A DNA stretch of 64,000 nt from Hymenopus coronatus (lineage: Eukaryota; Arthropoda; Insecta; Mantodea; Hymenopodidae). The position numbers were made by a program, and so were the translations under genes. Positions 19,945 to 32,093 of this stretch are shown one piece after another (the first letter of the stretch is position 1; each line of letters starts with the position of its first letter). The notes beneath the pieces were generated by a model. The model was not told the DNA's origin, did not search any database, and worked only from the letters and a program-made list of their open reading frames with translations. The stretch is taken from positions 66,452,501 through 66,516,500 of the forward strand of contig CM060899.1 of the NCBI GenBank assembly GCA_030762935.1, given 5' to 3'.

Positions 19945-20325
19945 TGAGTGAAGCCCATGAAGAAAGGGTACTGGATCTGAGAAATGTGACAGTTGGAACA
20001 TTGTTGCATTTGAATTATCCTAAGCCTGCACCATCACATGTGGATTTTGTTCAGCATCTTATTGCTCCATTGGGGCACACCATTCTGTTGGAGTTATACC
20101 ACATGACTCTAAGTGAAAACAATGGCTGTGCTAACAGAATGGGAACCATCGAGGTGACGGACAACTATGCTGATACAAATGGCACTTGGTGGTATCTTTG
20201 TGAAGCAACACAACCTGCAGATTCATCTACTGTGGCAATTGTTTCATACTTCAATACTCTGTACCTGAGGCAAAAAAGCAGTACTCATGGGGTTCGGCTC
20301 AATGCCACTGTAAGGGTAAATCCAG
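19945..20325 (+). CDS. Exon: diverged third CUB-like extracellular module
   Basis: Acceptor attttgcag ends at 19944, donor gttaga at 20326; phase 1 in and out. It encodes 127 residues from VSEAHEERVLDLRNVTVGTL through HVDFVQHLIAPLGHTILLEL, NNGCANRMGTIEVTDNYADT and WWYLCEA to LNATVRVNPG. Spacing and strand pattern (basal 'HTILLEL', 'IEV-D', 'W-Y-LC', late 'LYL') resemble a CUB domain, but the SPN-P entry motif is lost, so the call is structural inference. Three N-glycosylation motifs (NVT, NGT, NAT) support an extracellular position. Only two cysteines. Confidence 0.85.
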
Positions 20326-20512
20326 GTTAGAACATAGCTTTAAACACATATCATTTTCTCTAAAGCATGTTTATAATATCCTTAATATAATTAATTACAT
20401 TTTATAAATAGCTATTTCCTTGAATTTAATCTAATAAGCAGACATGGGCATTTATTGGTCCTTAACCTTCCCACATGCAACAGAAGATGTCGTTGCGGAA
20501 GTTCAGTATGTA

Positions 20513-21116
20513 CAGGATGTTAATGAACTATACTGAAATATTTTCACAGAGTATGTAGATTACTTAAATAAGTAATTTGAGATAGGAGACTTAAGGCTTG
20601 TTTATTGAAATGTTTAAGTAATGGCTATATGGAAGTGCCAGTATGCCATGTATCACGGCACTTTATCTGGAATGAAAAAAATAATAATAAGAAACGTTTA
20701 CTCTTGACAGGAATAGAACTCATGACCTTTGGGATAGCAGCTTCCTGCGTTATGCATTAAGCCATCAGAAAAGTTGAAAAAACGCCTCCAGAGTAGGCTG
20801 CATAACTCAAGAACGTAGTTAATGAATGTTCAGTGTGGCACTGTCAAGTGATTAGTTCATGATCTTACAGATTTTTGTAACATTAAATCTTGAGAATGCT
20901 AGTAACGAGCTGCTAAAAATTGATATTTCTATACTCGGGCAGCAGTTTTAAAGACATTTTAAGCCATTTTTTCAACCTACAGACTTATCAGCACCCGATA
21001 CCCACGTGTTTAACACTATGTAGCTGCATTATGTTTATCTGGGGACCATGTATCGCCGATCTCAATTTACAAGCACAATCTCACAAATTATTTCGGTGTA
21101 ATTCATTAACACCCTG
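20513..21116. mobile_element. TA-flanked MITE-like element of 604 bp
   Basis: Ends caggatgttaatgaacta and 'gtgtaattcattaacaccctg' are inverted repeats of about 20 bp, and each is bounded by TA (20511-20512 and 21117-21118). This is the arrangement of Tc1/mariner-class MITEs. No transposase remains inside. Confidence 0.7.
20700..20766 (-). repeat. tRNA-like sequence inside the MITE
   Basis: On the - strand, 'gatggcttaatgcataacgc' (A-box type) and 'catgagttctattcctgtc' (B-box type) are spaced as in a tRNA. It probably comes from a tRNA-derived repeat. The stems are too imperfect for a functional tRNA. Confidence 0.45.
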
Positions 21117-21239
21117 TATATCAGGTGTCTCAAATGTGTCTCTGCAGTGAAAAAAACTGCACTAGCAATCTTACTTATCGCAGTTCAGTTGACATTGGAT
21201 CTTGCTAATTATTAATTGAACTAACTAAACTGAGATTAC

Positions 21240-21587
21240 TTAATTCAAAATCTTCTCAGGCTTCTAGCCAGGTAAAAACTTGGCTTGACACCAACGTTTC
21301 GAAGAAGTGCATCTTCCTCGTCTTCAGGGTGAACTGTTGGTTTGAGCTTGCGGAGACTGGTATTTATAAGAGCTGGTCCGTGCCCATGTCTCAGTCATCT
21401 TAAATACCAGGCCATAATATCACGCAAACCAATCAGATGTTAGCTTCATCCCAGCTCTTATAAATACCAGTCTCCGCAAGCTCAAACCATCAGTTCACCC
21501 TGAAGACGAGGAAGATGCACTTCTTCGAAACGTTGGTGTCAAGCCAAGTTTTTACCTGGCTAGAAGCCCGAGAAGATTTTGAATTAA
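21240..21587. repeat. Perfectly arranged palindrome with two hammerhead-like cores
   Basis: Arms of about 137 bp (21240-21376 and 21451-21587) are almost exact inverted copies around a 74-bp centre. Each arm contains ctgaaga, a 7-bp stem (gaggaag/cttcttc), gaaac, a 6-base loop and gtc. Positions are 21500-21540 on + and 21287-21327 on -. The order and spacing match the hammerhead catalytic core. The flanking 'acctggctagaagc' recurs at 14281-14347 and 16116-16255. Likely inverted Penelope-type termini. Confidence 0.75.
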
Positions 21588-21824
21588 CACGTCGCCAGGA
21601 AAAATTCAATTCTTATTTTTGAGATTACTTACTTATCACTGAGGGAAAGAAGCTTTGGTAGCAGTCAGAAGGTGTAAACATAGAATACCAGTATTAATGT
21701 CAAGTGGTTAGAAAAAATCTAATGTGTTACACACACATAACTTTCTCTAACTGCTCTACAAACAAACTTCTTACAAAAGATCTTTTTACACCACTCTAAT
21801 CAAGATGAACATTAGCAGAATCTG

Positions 21825-22160
21825 GATTTATTTCGTGATCAAATTTCCAAAAATATTCTGCCACAGCTGATTTATCAATTTGTTTGTATTTAACATTTCT
21901 AAAGTGCTCTTTTATTTTGGTTTCTAAATTACGTTTAGTCTTACCAATGCAAACAAGGTCACAATTTAAACAATTTAATTGATAAATGCCAGATTTTTTA
22001 TTTTTTGAAATTTCATCTTTTTTTAGAAAAGCCTAACAAATTTTTTATACTTATTTTGACAACCCAATATTATACCATGCTCTTTGAAAATATTTGTGAT
22101 TTTTTTATATGCCCAAGGGTGATAAGTAATTTTTTTAAAAATGATTAAATAAAAGATAAT
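21825..22160 (-). pseudogene. Penelope-like GIY-YIG endonuclease fragment
   Basis: On the - strand the frame gives KSGIYQLNCLNCDLVCIGKT and then KEHFRNVKYKQIDKSAVAEY, the GIY-YIG start and the conserved 'EH---K-SAVAEH' region of Penelope-like elements. Upstream 'ITYHPWAYKKI' is the linker seen in 9600-10605. Frameshifts are present. It lies 240 bp from the palindrome with hammerhead-like cores. Confidence 0.8.
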
Positions 22161-22862
22161 TACAGATGTTATAATCCAGATGTTAAATTATTAAAACACT
22201 TAAATGGACCCATAGATTTAATGGTTTGGGAGAAAATATTTATATTAATGAATAAAAATCATGCAATAATTTTGATATACCACCAATTGACTCTCTCACC
22301 ACATTTGTTTTGATTCCAGTAGTTAGCAATGCCTTAGTACATAATCCACCTTAGTGGCAGTAACCATAATAATGTAAATAAACAAGATCAAAAAAGGAAA
22401 CTGAGCTGACAATGCAATAGACCATTTTATTGGGAAACTAGTCCTTGGATCCCAAAAGATATGTGGAGAACTGTTACAATTATTAATTATTATATTAATA
22501 AGAGATATAGTGTTACAAAATCAACTCACTAATTCATTTCAATTGAGTGTGACTTTAGTTCATTAACACAGTATTGACTTCAAGCAGAAGGAAATAATGC
22601 TCTTCCTCTACAGTTCAATTCTCAACTTAATCACAGCCATAAGCATCGAAGTTCACTACGTAGACTGATTTGAGACACTCATTATATGCCCATGCAGCAA
22701 CAGCATAAGACCATGGCAGGTTCCAATTGGAAAGTCATCAAGATAGATTCTAAGCCTTATAAAGATTCAGCCTTCCTTGTTAACAATACTTTTTGATTGG
22801 GACGTGTCTGGTTGAAATGGATTAAATAAATAAACACATAAATGAACTATAATTAATTATAA
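22161..22862. other. Intron sequence, nothing recognised
   Basis: AT-rich, no long open frame, no terminal repeats or tRNA-like boxes seen. Confidence 0.5.
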
Positions 22863-23540
22863 TTAACACATTGAAGCCCAAGCCCGAGTATAACTCGGGC
22901 CATGTTTACGAGGCCCATCCCTGAGCATAGCTCGGTCAGGTATTTCTAATGCCTTTAATACAATTCCATGACTGTAACTCAGTCTTGGGCTGCGCGGCAA
23001 AGAACATGCATCAGCTAGCATTTACTCATCTGATTTGTACTACCATCTGTCCTCGCTTTAGTCAGCTATTAGGAAATTTAGGAGGGTTAGTAATATTGGC
23101 TGTTTTCGGGTAGTCACACCATTTTCCTTGAAGGTGGTGATCTGTTTGTTAAGTTTTCAGATCTTAAATGCTAAAATGATCCATTTTCCTCGATTTCTGT
23201 GAACTGAAGTTGAAATTCAGGATACAAATGAAGCTCTTGAAAATTCTAATTTCGAGGGAGAGATGTTCGAGCTTTCAATAAATGGAGTGTAAGTGCTTTA
23301 TGCAGACTTTTTTCAAATTCATATTTGATACTTGTTTAAATTTAAAATAAAATATTAATAAGAAAGTTATGACTATTTTCTTACTTGTTGAGAAATCCTT
23401 GAATACCATACTTTTAGATTGTACCAATACTTTTTGACAAATTTGATTGATGTTCAGTAATTAATAACTCAAAGTAGGCGTAAAAACCCTGAGTTTCTTG
23501 GCCCTTCAACTAAAGAAATGCCTGGGTTTCAATGTGTTAA
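22863..23540 (+). mobile_element. Element family H (piggyBac-type MITE), complete
   Basis: Starts ttaacacattgaagccca and ends 'gggtttcaatgtgttaa', about 17-bp inverted repeats bounded by TTAA, the target site of piggyBac-superfamily transposons. The subterminal 'gcccgagtataactcgggc' is itself a hairpin. An internal frame reads TNEALENSNFEGEMFELSIN and stops at TAA, as in sister copies. Confidence 0.85.
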
Positions 23541-24079
23541 GTAACATTGATTCAACATAAACATTCTTATGCTTTACAAACCTTATTTTCCTTTAGAACA
23601 ATTGTTTCACCTTCCTTAGAGACATCTACAAGTACGGTCGAATGCTGGGATTTTCAGAAACATCTTGGTTTTGGCTACTAGCGGCATCTGGTGCTGATTC
23701 TACAAGTTTCAAAAGAATATTGTCTTCTGTTGGCAAATCAAAATTCATGAGGTTTTCTCCAAATTTTTTCATGTAGATATTTTCCCATACATTCATTTCT
23801 GCAATCTTGTTTACGGATTTGAGAAAATAAGGTTCATTTTTAATACTGTGATTTTTCTACTAAAAATGTGTGGTAACAAGTGTAAGAATTCCAATAAATA
23901 ATATGTTATTGTGTCTATATAAATGAACACTTAAATTACCTTAACAAACAAGGAAGAAATCAAACTCTGCAGGTGGATATTACAGGTGGCAGAGTTAATT
24001 ATACATACAAAATAATGTCACAAAGTATAATGCAATAAGCAATAAGTAAGCATATGAACAAAACAGTCCCACTACAAGT
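23541..24079. other. Intron sequence, nothing recognised
   Basis: AT-rich with no open frame longer than about 50 codons and no repeat structure identified. Confidence 0.45.
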
Positions 24080-25250
24080 CTTGAGCTGTGTTTGGAAAGT
24101 AAGTGCTATTTTGTTCTACCACCACTACAATGCTTGTGTCACAGTTTCACACATGCACACTCATCTCTCTAGTTCATTGTTTGTCAACTAATGCAATTAC
24201 AGCTGGATCTTGTGTTTACAGTGATCGTTCAAAATGTTTGACAATTTCTGATCCCATTAACTATGAACTGTGTTCTATAATACAGTTTGTGAACACTGAA
24301 ATTCATAATCAACTTTTGGAGATTGCTAGGGATGGTAAGAAAATGGGTTAGACAATTCAATGATGGACGGTCTAATGTTCATGATGAAGCAAGGAATAGC
24401 GGCAGCTGTTGTTATGGATGGTTTGGTTGAACAAGTGAATGAGGCAATTCAAAAACAGATAGTTTAAAATAAGAATGCTTTGTGGTGCGTTTCCTTAAGT
24501 TTCAAAAACTGCTTTGCATGAGATTGTCATCAAGTGCTTAAATTACACAAACGTGTTCCCATTGGGTTATGAAGATGCTTACAAATGTCCACAAAACAAG
24601 CAACTGGACAGTGCTTTGAATTTAATATCCGATACAGTAATGTAGGAGATGAATTCTTAAGCATGAAACTTGAGTTTGTCATGTCTCTCCAGAATCAAAA
24701 CAGCAGTCGATAGATCTACCAAACGACAAAAATTTAAAACAATGTTGTCAGCACAAAAATCATCTGCAGTATGTTCTGAAACAAATCGGACATCCTGCTG
24801 GTTGAGCTCCTTCCCAGAGATTCAACCATCAATGCGGATGAGAATATTTCAATGCACAATTCAAAACAAAAGACGTGGACTGTTCAGTCAAGGCATTGTG
24901 TTGCTTTAGGCTGGTGTCACACAAAATCTTACTCAACAAATCCGTTAGGAGCAGTTCAATCATCTGGCATACAGCCCTGATCTCATGCCATCTGACTAAC
25001 ACTTGTTCTTGAAACTCAAGCATGACTTCAAAGGAAGGTGCTTTGACAGTAATGACAGTGTTTAGAGAGGCTGCTTTCTCTGAAGAGGGCATACAAGAGT
25101 TGATTCTATGCTATCACAAATGCCCGAACAATGTTGGCAACTGTCAAAAATAGTTTAAGGAATGCTTTTTCAAGTACAAATAAATGCTGTTGTGAAAACA
25201 AATATTTACATAGTTTCTTCCAAATCAGTACTTACTCTCCAGACATACCT
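24080..25250 (+). mobile_element. Mariner family K, long decayed copy
   Basis: Ends 'gtttggaaagtaagtgct' and 'agtacttactctccagac' are inverted repeats. Broken + frames give FNDGRSNVHDEA, then HLAYSPDLMPSD, HLFLKLKHDFKGRCFD and EEGIQELILCYHKC, the mariner catalytic end ('YSPDLAPSDYHLF', 'EEGI-KL--RYDKC'). Many stops. It is the longer relative of 6960-7495. Confidence 0.8.
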
Positions 25251-25709
25251 CATAATTACATTAAGTGTATAAACAACGAATAAAATAGTATGAACAAACA
25301 GTTTTGAGACAGATTATTATAGCTACCAGTTTATGGCTTTGTAAATTAGATATAATATTCAAACAGATAATTTTGGAGTCATTAATTATTTTACTATTTC
25401 CATTCATTAACTATCTAATCAGTATCACCAACATGTTTAACACTGGTACATTTTACAACAATATAAAATCACACACATACACTTAAGTATCATTTACAAT
25501 ATGTTATCCAACATTTATTGTGTTGAGATTTTTCTTAAATTCCTTCAAGGACAGGGGACAGCCCTGAAAGGCTATTTCAGGCAATTCTTTATTGTTTTGT
25601 GCATAATATGTTGGATTCTCTAATCTGACAGTTAACATCCACCCATGCATTTAAGCCAGCATAAGTGCAATGGAAACTTATTTTAGAACATTATAGCAGG
25701 TACATGGGT
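25251..25709. other. Intron sequence, nothing recognised
   Basis: AT-rich. The 60-codon frame at 25304-25486 has no motif and biased composition. Confidence 0.45.
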
Positions 25710-26080
25710 TTAACACGTTGAAGCCCAGCCATTTCTTTAGTTGAGGGGCCAAGAAACCCAGGGTTTTTACACCTATTTTGAATTATTATTTTCAGTACAT
25801 AAAGGAAATCTGCGAAACTGCCCTTATACAGTCTAAAAGTATGGTTTTCAAGGATTTCTCAAACATTCATAACTTGTGTATTAATATTTTATTTTAAATT
25901 TACAAGTATCAAATATGACTTTAAAAAAAATCTGCGTAAAGCAGCTTGCACTCCATTTATTGGAAGCTCGAAAATCTCTCTCTCGGAATAGGAATTTTCC
26001 AGAACTTCGTTTATTGCACCCTAAATTTCAGCTTCAGTTTGCAGAAAGCAAGGAGAATGCTGAATTTTAATATTTATGTT
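25710..26080 (-). mobile_element. Element family H, truncated copy
   Basis: Begins ttaacacgttgaagccca and follows the right half of the family in inverse orientation. It loses similarity near 26080, before the other terminus. Confidence 0.8.
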
Positions 26081-26375
26081 CAGTAAGTCAGCATGAATTT
26101 CATTGGTTTTCATTCCTTATTCCTTCTTTACAAATTACTTTATCACTGCTTGCATTTCTGTTTTTTTCTAGCGTCAAAATTTCTTACACAGGAACAATCA
26201 GAACTCATCCACAACACAGTTCTTGGGCCAGAGTACTGAAACGCCATCTGTACACTCACAAAGGATAACTAATTGTTACAGCACAACAGCATTGTTGGCA
26301 ATTCCAAGAACTTATCAAACAGCCCTCTTATCTTAGGTATGCAAGTGTAATATATCTCTGCTGTATTTTTTTCAG

Positions 26376-26516
26376 ATAGCAGCTATAGATTAAAGCTAGT
26401 ACGAGGCTCAGAAGATGGTAATGTAGAAACATGTTTTCCAAATCCTTGCTTACATGGAGGTAAATGTGTGAGCAATGGCTCTCAAAAGTCCTGCCAATGC
26501 TCTGGGCATTTTACAG
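26376..26516 (+). CDS. Exon: linker and first EGF repeat
   Basis: Acceptor tttttttcag ends at 26375, donor gtaagt at 26517; phase 1 in and out. It encodes (D)SSYRLKLVRGSEDGNVE and then TCFPNPCLHGGKCVSNGSQK and CQCSGHFTG. Cysteine spacing C-x4-C-x5-C-x8-C-x-C is an EGF repeat; the sixth Cys comes from the next exon (MFC). The phase 1 borders are usual for EGF exons. NGS is a potential glycosylation site. Confidence 0.93.
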
Positions 26517-27238
26517 GTAAGTTTAGCTTGAAGAATAAAAATATGTGTTACATTCTCTAATCTGTGTGGTTTATTATGGGATATACAAAATATTCTCACA
26601 AAAGTTTATATTTCTGTCTACTTCACTTTGAGACGCTGTACACATTTTCTAACTGATACAAAGGGAATATCGATAATCAAATGTTTAAGAATTGGATGCT
26701 ATATGCTGGCTTTAAAACTGCATGCAACCATGAGAAACCTCTGAAAATCCACAGCACTTTGAATAACCATAAAGTTTTTGAATGTTTGGGGAATGGATGT
26801 AGTCAGAGGTATCAGGGCTAACACTATCTATACTTAACCTAAAAGCAGGAAACAGGACCAAGTGTGGTGAAAGGTACATTGCTTGAAAATAGACGCTACA
26901 AGAGAAATAACTCTAGGTGATAACCAAATTTTATTCATATATAGATGATGATAACCTTTTCACAAGTTGATGTTAATTTAGATTGTCACCATATCTTCTG
27001 ACTTGGGGAGCATAAATTGGTTCTGAGGCATTGCAGGAGATCTTGAAGTAATCACTAAGAAAATAAACTAACTTCCCTATGGAGATCTGAGGTGCCACGT
27101 ATGAAGTGTCTTAATCAATCCAGTGAATGGTCAATGGTGAACTACCTCCTTTTGTATCTCGACACTGTCAAATTGAAGTTCACGATCTCATTGTTAACAT
27201 CTCATTATAGTTTAATAGGGATGTTGTCAGGTGAAAAC
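26517..27238. other. Intron sequence, nothing recognised
   Basis: AT-rich intron start with no coding or repeat signature I can name. Confidence 0.45.
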
Positions 27239-27914
27239 TTACCACATTGAAGCCTGCGTATTTCGGTAGTTGAAGTGCCAAGAAACCCAGCATAATTTAT
27301 GCATAATTTGAGTTATTATTTACGGCACATCAATTAAATCTGCCAAAAAGTATTGGGACAATCTAAAAGTATGGCATTCAAGGATTTCTCAACGAGTAAG
27401 AAAATAGGTATAACTTCCATATTGATATTTTGTTTTAAATTTACAACAAGCATCAAATATGAGTTTGAAAAAAAAACTGCGTAAATCTGCTTACACTCAA
27501 TTTATTCAAAGTTTGAAAAACTCTCCCTCGGAATCAGAATTTTCCACAACTTTATTTGTATCCTGAATTTCAGCTTCCGTTCACAGAAAGTGAGGAAAAT
27601 GCAGCATTTTAACATTTAAGAGCACAAACAGATCACCACTTCAAAAAAATGGCGTGACTACCCAAGAACAGTCAATATTACTAAATCTCCTAAATTTCTT
27701 AATAGTTGACTAAAGCAAGGAAAGATGGCAGCACAAATCAGACAACTAAATGATAACTGATGTATGTTATTTGCCACATAGCCCAAGACCGAGTTACAGT
27801 CGTGGAATTGCATTAAAAGCATTAGCAATAGCTGCCCCAGCTATGCTCGGGCAAGGCTCTCATGAGCATTTCGATGGCCCAAACTATACTCAGGCTTAGG
27901 CTCCAATGTGTTAA
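27239..27914 (-). mobile_element. Element family H, complete, - orientation
   Basis: Starts ttaccacattgaagcc (one change in the TTAA) and ends 'ggctccaatgtgttaa'. Contains 'cccgagc...gctatgctcgggc'-type subterminal hairpin sequence near 27840 and the shared middle. Confidence 0.85.
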
Positions 27915-29144
27915 ATGATACAAAAATTGACTGTTTTGAAGTAATGATTAATTTAAAATCTGTTTCCCTTCAGCACTAATCTTGGTTACTAATCTATTCA
28001 AAATTACACTTCCTAGAGCTCAACTTTAATGAATAAGCTTTATGGCACTTAATTGCAGAACTATTTGTTTCTTCTCACTTGATGACTTCGCGCACTTGAC
28101 AAATAAGCTAACACTGCATCTACAGCATACAGCAAAGCTTAAGAGGACTTTCTACTCTTAAAAATATTTGGGCTCAAATATATATAAACTTTTAATAATA
28201 ATTGTATTTTGCATAATAAAATATTAATTAGATATAACTTATATTCTTGGTGGGGCAAAGTTGATTAGGAGCGACATGGAGTATGCACATGTTATGGTGA
28301 ACTAGTGCAGGACTTCCTCGATGAATGATATTTTTACTAACTGCAACTCATGCTGATAAAGCTAGTTTGAAAATCTGATGCTTAACTAGATTTGGCTGAC
28401 ATTTTTGTTTAAACTTAGAGCGCCTCTGTGGAGCTAACCAGATGTGCAAATTCTACACTTGCCATGAAAATTAACATTTTGCCTATATGTACAGCTTTAA
28501 CAAGAACCAGATCTTAAATTACATCACTATTTGATCATCAATATAGCTCAAAATTAAAACTGATGCACTGACTTTCTAATGATATATTTGCATTACTTGT
28601 ATTCCAAAAATTATAGATTTATATTAATTTTATGTTAGTTTTTCATTAATTATTGCTAAATTATTATTGGTTAATGCTTTCCTTTTGGTCAGTCTGATAT
28701 ATTGTCTCAGAACTGAGTATAGTGGGTTCTGGTAGCAATGGTAGCCAAAAGACATTATCTGATTTGCAAAACAGACCTCAGCATTACCCTAGCATTATTC
28801 TCTGAATGTTGAGAAACCCAGAACTGAGCTAAACAGAAAGCACCATATTACTGCAGGTGCAGCTAAACCATGGAAAACTTTATATTTTGCAAAGCCAGAA
28901 GCAAAAGCACCACACACACACACACAGATGCCAGATCAGAAATGTAACTTCCTGTTTCTCATGCAATCCAAATATACAGTATTTTTATAATCATAATTTT
29001 AATAAAAGATTATAATTAATAACATTTACCATCAAAAAGATTATTTGGTATAAATTGTGTGTTGTAAAGATATCTTCATATTTTGTTCAGTAAATTTTTA
29101 TCAATTGCATAACAATTCCAATTATAAGAGTACAAGATTATTCA
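27915..29144. other. AT-rich intron with a short (CA)n
   Basis: No open frame of note. A CA run lies at 28910-28926. No repeats of the named families recognised. Confidence 0.5.
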
Positions 29145-30235
29145 AAATTTCTTCTGAATGAAAAATTTCACAGGCTAATCTCAGAAAATTCAAGATATTC
29201 ATGTATTTGTCGTGTAAATATCTTTAATATATATTTTAATAAAAATCATTAAGAGTTGTTTTAGAGAATGTTGAAAACTGTTTCATCTAAAGGATTGCAG
29301 GAATTTTTTGAAAGTATTTCTTTTTAATCTACATTTATTTTTACATCAACTGAACTTCTATATCATGTCCTGACAGAGCTGTTCTGTAGGATACCTCGCC
29401 TGAGCTTTCTCTATTCCATATCATTTCACTTCTTCCTAAGCAGATGTGATACGATGCCACAATCTGATTGCTTTCACTATCCTAAGTCAGCTGGCATACC
29501 ACCATCCATAGTCATATGGCAGAATTCAGTCAGTCCTTCAAGACCACATTCCCATATACTAAGCTGTTCTTTACTGCAAGAAGCAGATGGTATTAGAGTG
29601 CCATTCAGTCTAGCTGGTTTAACTATCTGTGGATAGATGGCAGTGCAGGCTCTATTAACATCTATTTTCAGTTGTACTATTATTTTAGACTTAAGCTGGA
29701 ACTTTAGGTTGTAGTACACCATGGCCAATAGTTAGACCACTTATCTCTCACCAAAGCGGTCCAGGTTCGATCCCAAGCAACCACAGTTGTGGTGGACAAA
29801 GTGGAGCAGGGGTGGGTTTTCTCCAGTTTCCCCCACCAGCTTCATTCCATGTATCATCAGTGGCATTGCCTGCAGTGGGCATTAAACACTATAAAAAATA
29901 ATTAAATAATCTGGTATTTATCTTGCTGTCTGAGGGAAAAAAAAGTCAGATTCATCGGCCCATGGGATGAACCCAAAACCTCCCAAATGTGGGCCATAGA
30001 CTATTGATTGAGCCATCCTCTTTGGTTTCAAAATCTAGTGTTGCATCTTTGGAAGATACTAACTATAAATATCTTGTTTAGTGTTATCAAGCTTTTTATT
30101 TTTGAGTTATGCTGTTAACATATACACTGACTTTTTTCTAAAAAAATTTTTTCAATTTGATTCAATTTAGATATAACATTTTTGATGGAATGCAATACCT
30201 TTTTCTCTACTATGTATGTGGTAGAAAAGCTACTA
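29145..30235 (-). mobile_element. Repeat family G, decayed copy with insertions
   Basis: Left part 29155-29310 ('agaaaattcaagatattcat', 'taataaaaatcattaagag') and right part 30030-30235 ('gttgcatctttggaagatac', 'tatttttgagttat', 'gatggaatgcaatacc') are the two halves of G. They are separated by about 700 bp that includes a SINE C. Confidence 0.6.
29718..29905 (+). mobile_element. SINE family C (tRNA-derived)
   Basis: Head 'ccatggccaatagttagacc' and 'gtccaggttcgatcccaagc' (B-box), then the body 'acaaagtggagcaggggtgg' and the end 'gggcattaaacactataaaa'. Other copies are at 41690-41905, 50800-51005 and 53406-53657. Confidence 0.8.
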
Positions 30236-30362
30236 AACTTTTGTAGAAATGTTTGTTTATTCACAAATTAATAACAGAGTAGAGAAAGATATGTGAATGT
30301 AATTATATGAGACTCTCTTTCTTATTTTTACTACTTCTAATGTATTTGAAACTTTATTGCAG

Positions 30363-30581
30363 GCATGTTCTGTGCATTAACGCTGTGTGAGCTGCAGCCA
30401 TGTGTTTTTGGAGAATGTAATTTAACACCAACGAGCTATACATGTACCTGTATGCCCAGCTACACGGGTACCAACTGTGAGCAGAAACTGAAGCCTTGTG
30501 CTGATAACCCTTGTGAGGGAAGAGGAGAATGCTTAGAGAGAGGAGACAACTTCCACTGCAGATGTCATGCTTGGTGGGAAG
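30363..30581 (+). CDS. Exon: end of EGF1, EGF2 and most of EGF3
   Basis: Acceptor ttattgcag ends at 30362, donor gttggt at 30582; phase 1 in and out. It encodes (G)MFCALTLCELQPCVFGEC, then TPTSYTCTCMPSYTGTNCEQ and KPCADNPCEGRGECLERGDN, ending FHCRCHAWWEG. Cys MFC completes EGF1. EGF2 has all six cysteines here, and EGF3 has five with the sixth (QRC) in the next exon. No calcium-binding D-x-N/D-E consensus precedes these repeats. Confidence 0.95.
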
Positions 30582-30659
30582 GTTGGTATCTTATGTTTAA
30601 CACTTCAAATTAGTATATTATTCAAGGGTCACTCAAACAGATTTAAAGTATGCAATAAA

Positions 30660-31224
30660 ATATTAACCTTCTTGCTGCCAAGGTCTTTAAATGGTTTCCA
30701 ACCCTAAAACGCCACCGGTTGATATAGTCGACTCTGCTATACTGTGCGAAGACTGCCAGCGTCGATCTAATCAACTCAGTTTGAGAGATTGTATACCTAT
30801 TTTTAGACAGTTGATGCTAAAAGTAGGTCTTTTATCAGTTTAAAAGTACAAAATTCTGTCACTTAGTGTTATAAAATTATAACACTACAATGTAGCCAAC
30901 TGTGGTTTATGCATCCATGGCCTCATTCGAGTAGACTATGACTCTGAAAGCTCATATCGATCCACAAAATGGCAGATATATGAATGTCATGAACATGGAA
31001 TCTACTGAACCAGACAAAATTATGCAAGCAGCAGAGAGAGCTAAATTACAGCTGCTACACTGCCTCTGTTGTATAGAATGTTTACATCCGTCATCATGTT
31101 GTCAGCACTGATGCTAAGCAAGGCAACAACTGAAAATTGCAGACCATTAAGCATGAACTCCATGAAATAGGTAAAACAATCTATTTATAATTATAATATG
31201 TCTATAAATATTGAGAACTTTTTA
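30660..31224. other. Unclassified sequence, possibly a DNA-transposon end
   Basis: 'ttaaccttcttgctgccaag' beginning at 30662 resembles a TTAA-bounded piggyBac-type end, and the next 130 bp are more GC-rich than the surroundings. No matching right end or transposase was recognised. Confidence 0.3.
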
Positions 31225-32093
31225 AAAAATCTGATTAGATCCATTCGCATGACTTTCCCTACATCTCTGCAAGAAATTATTGTTAAAAAGCTTATTCATC
31301 TATTTACTTCATACTAACTGAGAAAAAATTAGCAGATATAGTCTTATTATTTGCTTCCTTATAAGTAGAAGTGAAATAAGGGACTACTATACATTAAAGT
31401 GATAGTCAAAAGATGGTTGCTATGTGACTGAAGTTCCTTTGTTTGTATGGATAGGAGTTGACAAATTCCTGTATGAGAAAAGTATGCATTTTAAAGCTGA
31501 ATTTAATAAACAAGGCATATCTCAAAAATGATCAACTCTACGAAAAAAATGTAACATAGATTATGTGTTTTAACATGCTCTAAATTTTTTGTGTGGTAAG
31601 GTTTTGTCCATCTCTTATGGTTTAGCAGTTATGCAAAATTCCACAAAATTCATCCTGAATAAAATAGTCTTCAAAGGCTATTCCCAGAAAATTCAAGATA
31701 TACATTTTATTTGCCAGGTAAAATATCTTTGATATACGATATTTTAATCAAAATTGTTGGAGCCATTTTTGAAAAAATCAAAATTTTCAAAAAAAGTTCC
31801 ATGTAAAGGGTAGTTTGAGGTGGGGGGATTTTTCTCAAAATCTTCATGTCGCATCCCTGGCAGATACTAAACTTTAATTCTAAGATGGGTATTTTACCAA
31901 CTTTTTGTTTTTGAGTTATCGTGTTCATAGACACACACAAACACACATACACAGACCTTTTTCTAAAAATGCTTTTTTTGGATACAGGGGGCCCTAAAAC
32001 ATATATTTTCGGTGAAATCACGGTATCACATTTTTTGGGTGCATTATAATACCTTCTCTATACACTGTGTACATAGTATGTGTAGAGAAAGTA
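31225..32093 (-). mobile_element. Repeat family G, near-complete copy
   Basis: Runs from 'tgattagatccattcgcatg' through 'aaaagcttattcatct', 'taaagggtagtttgaggtgg' and 'tatattttcggtgaaatcac' to the end palindrome 'cactgtgtacatagtatg' and 'tagagaaagtaaaa'. Confidence 0.85.
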
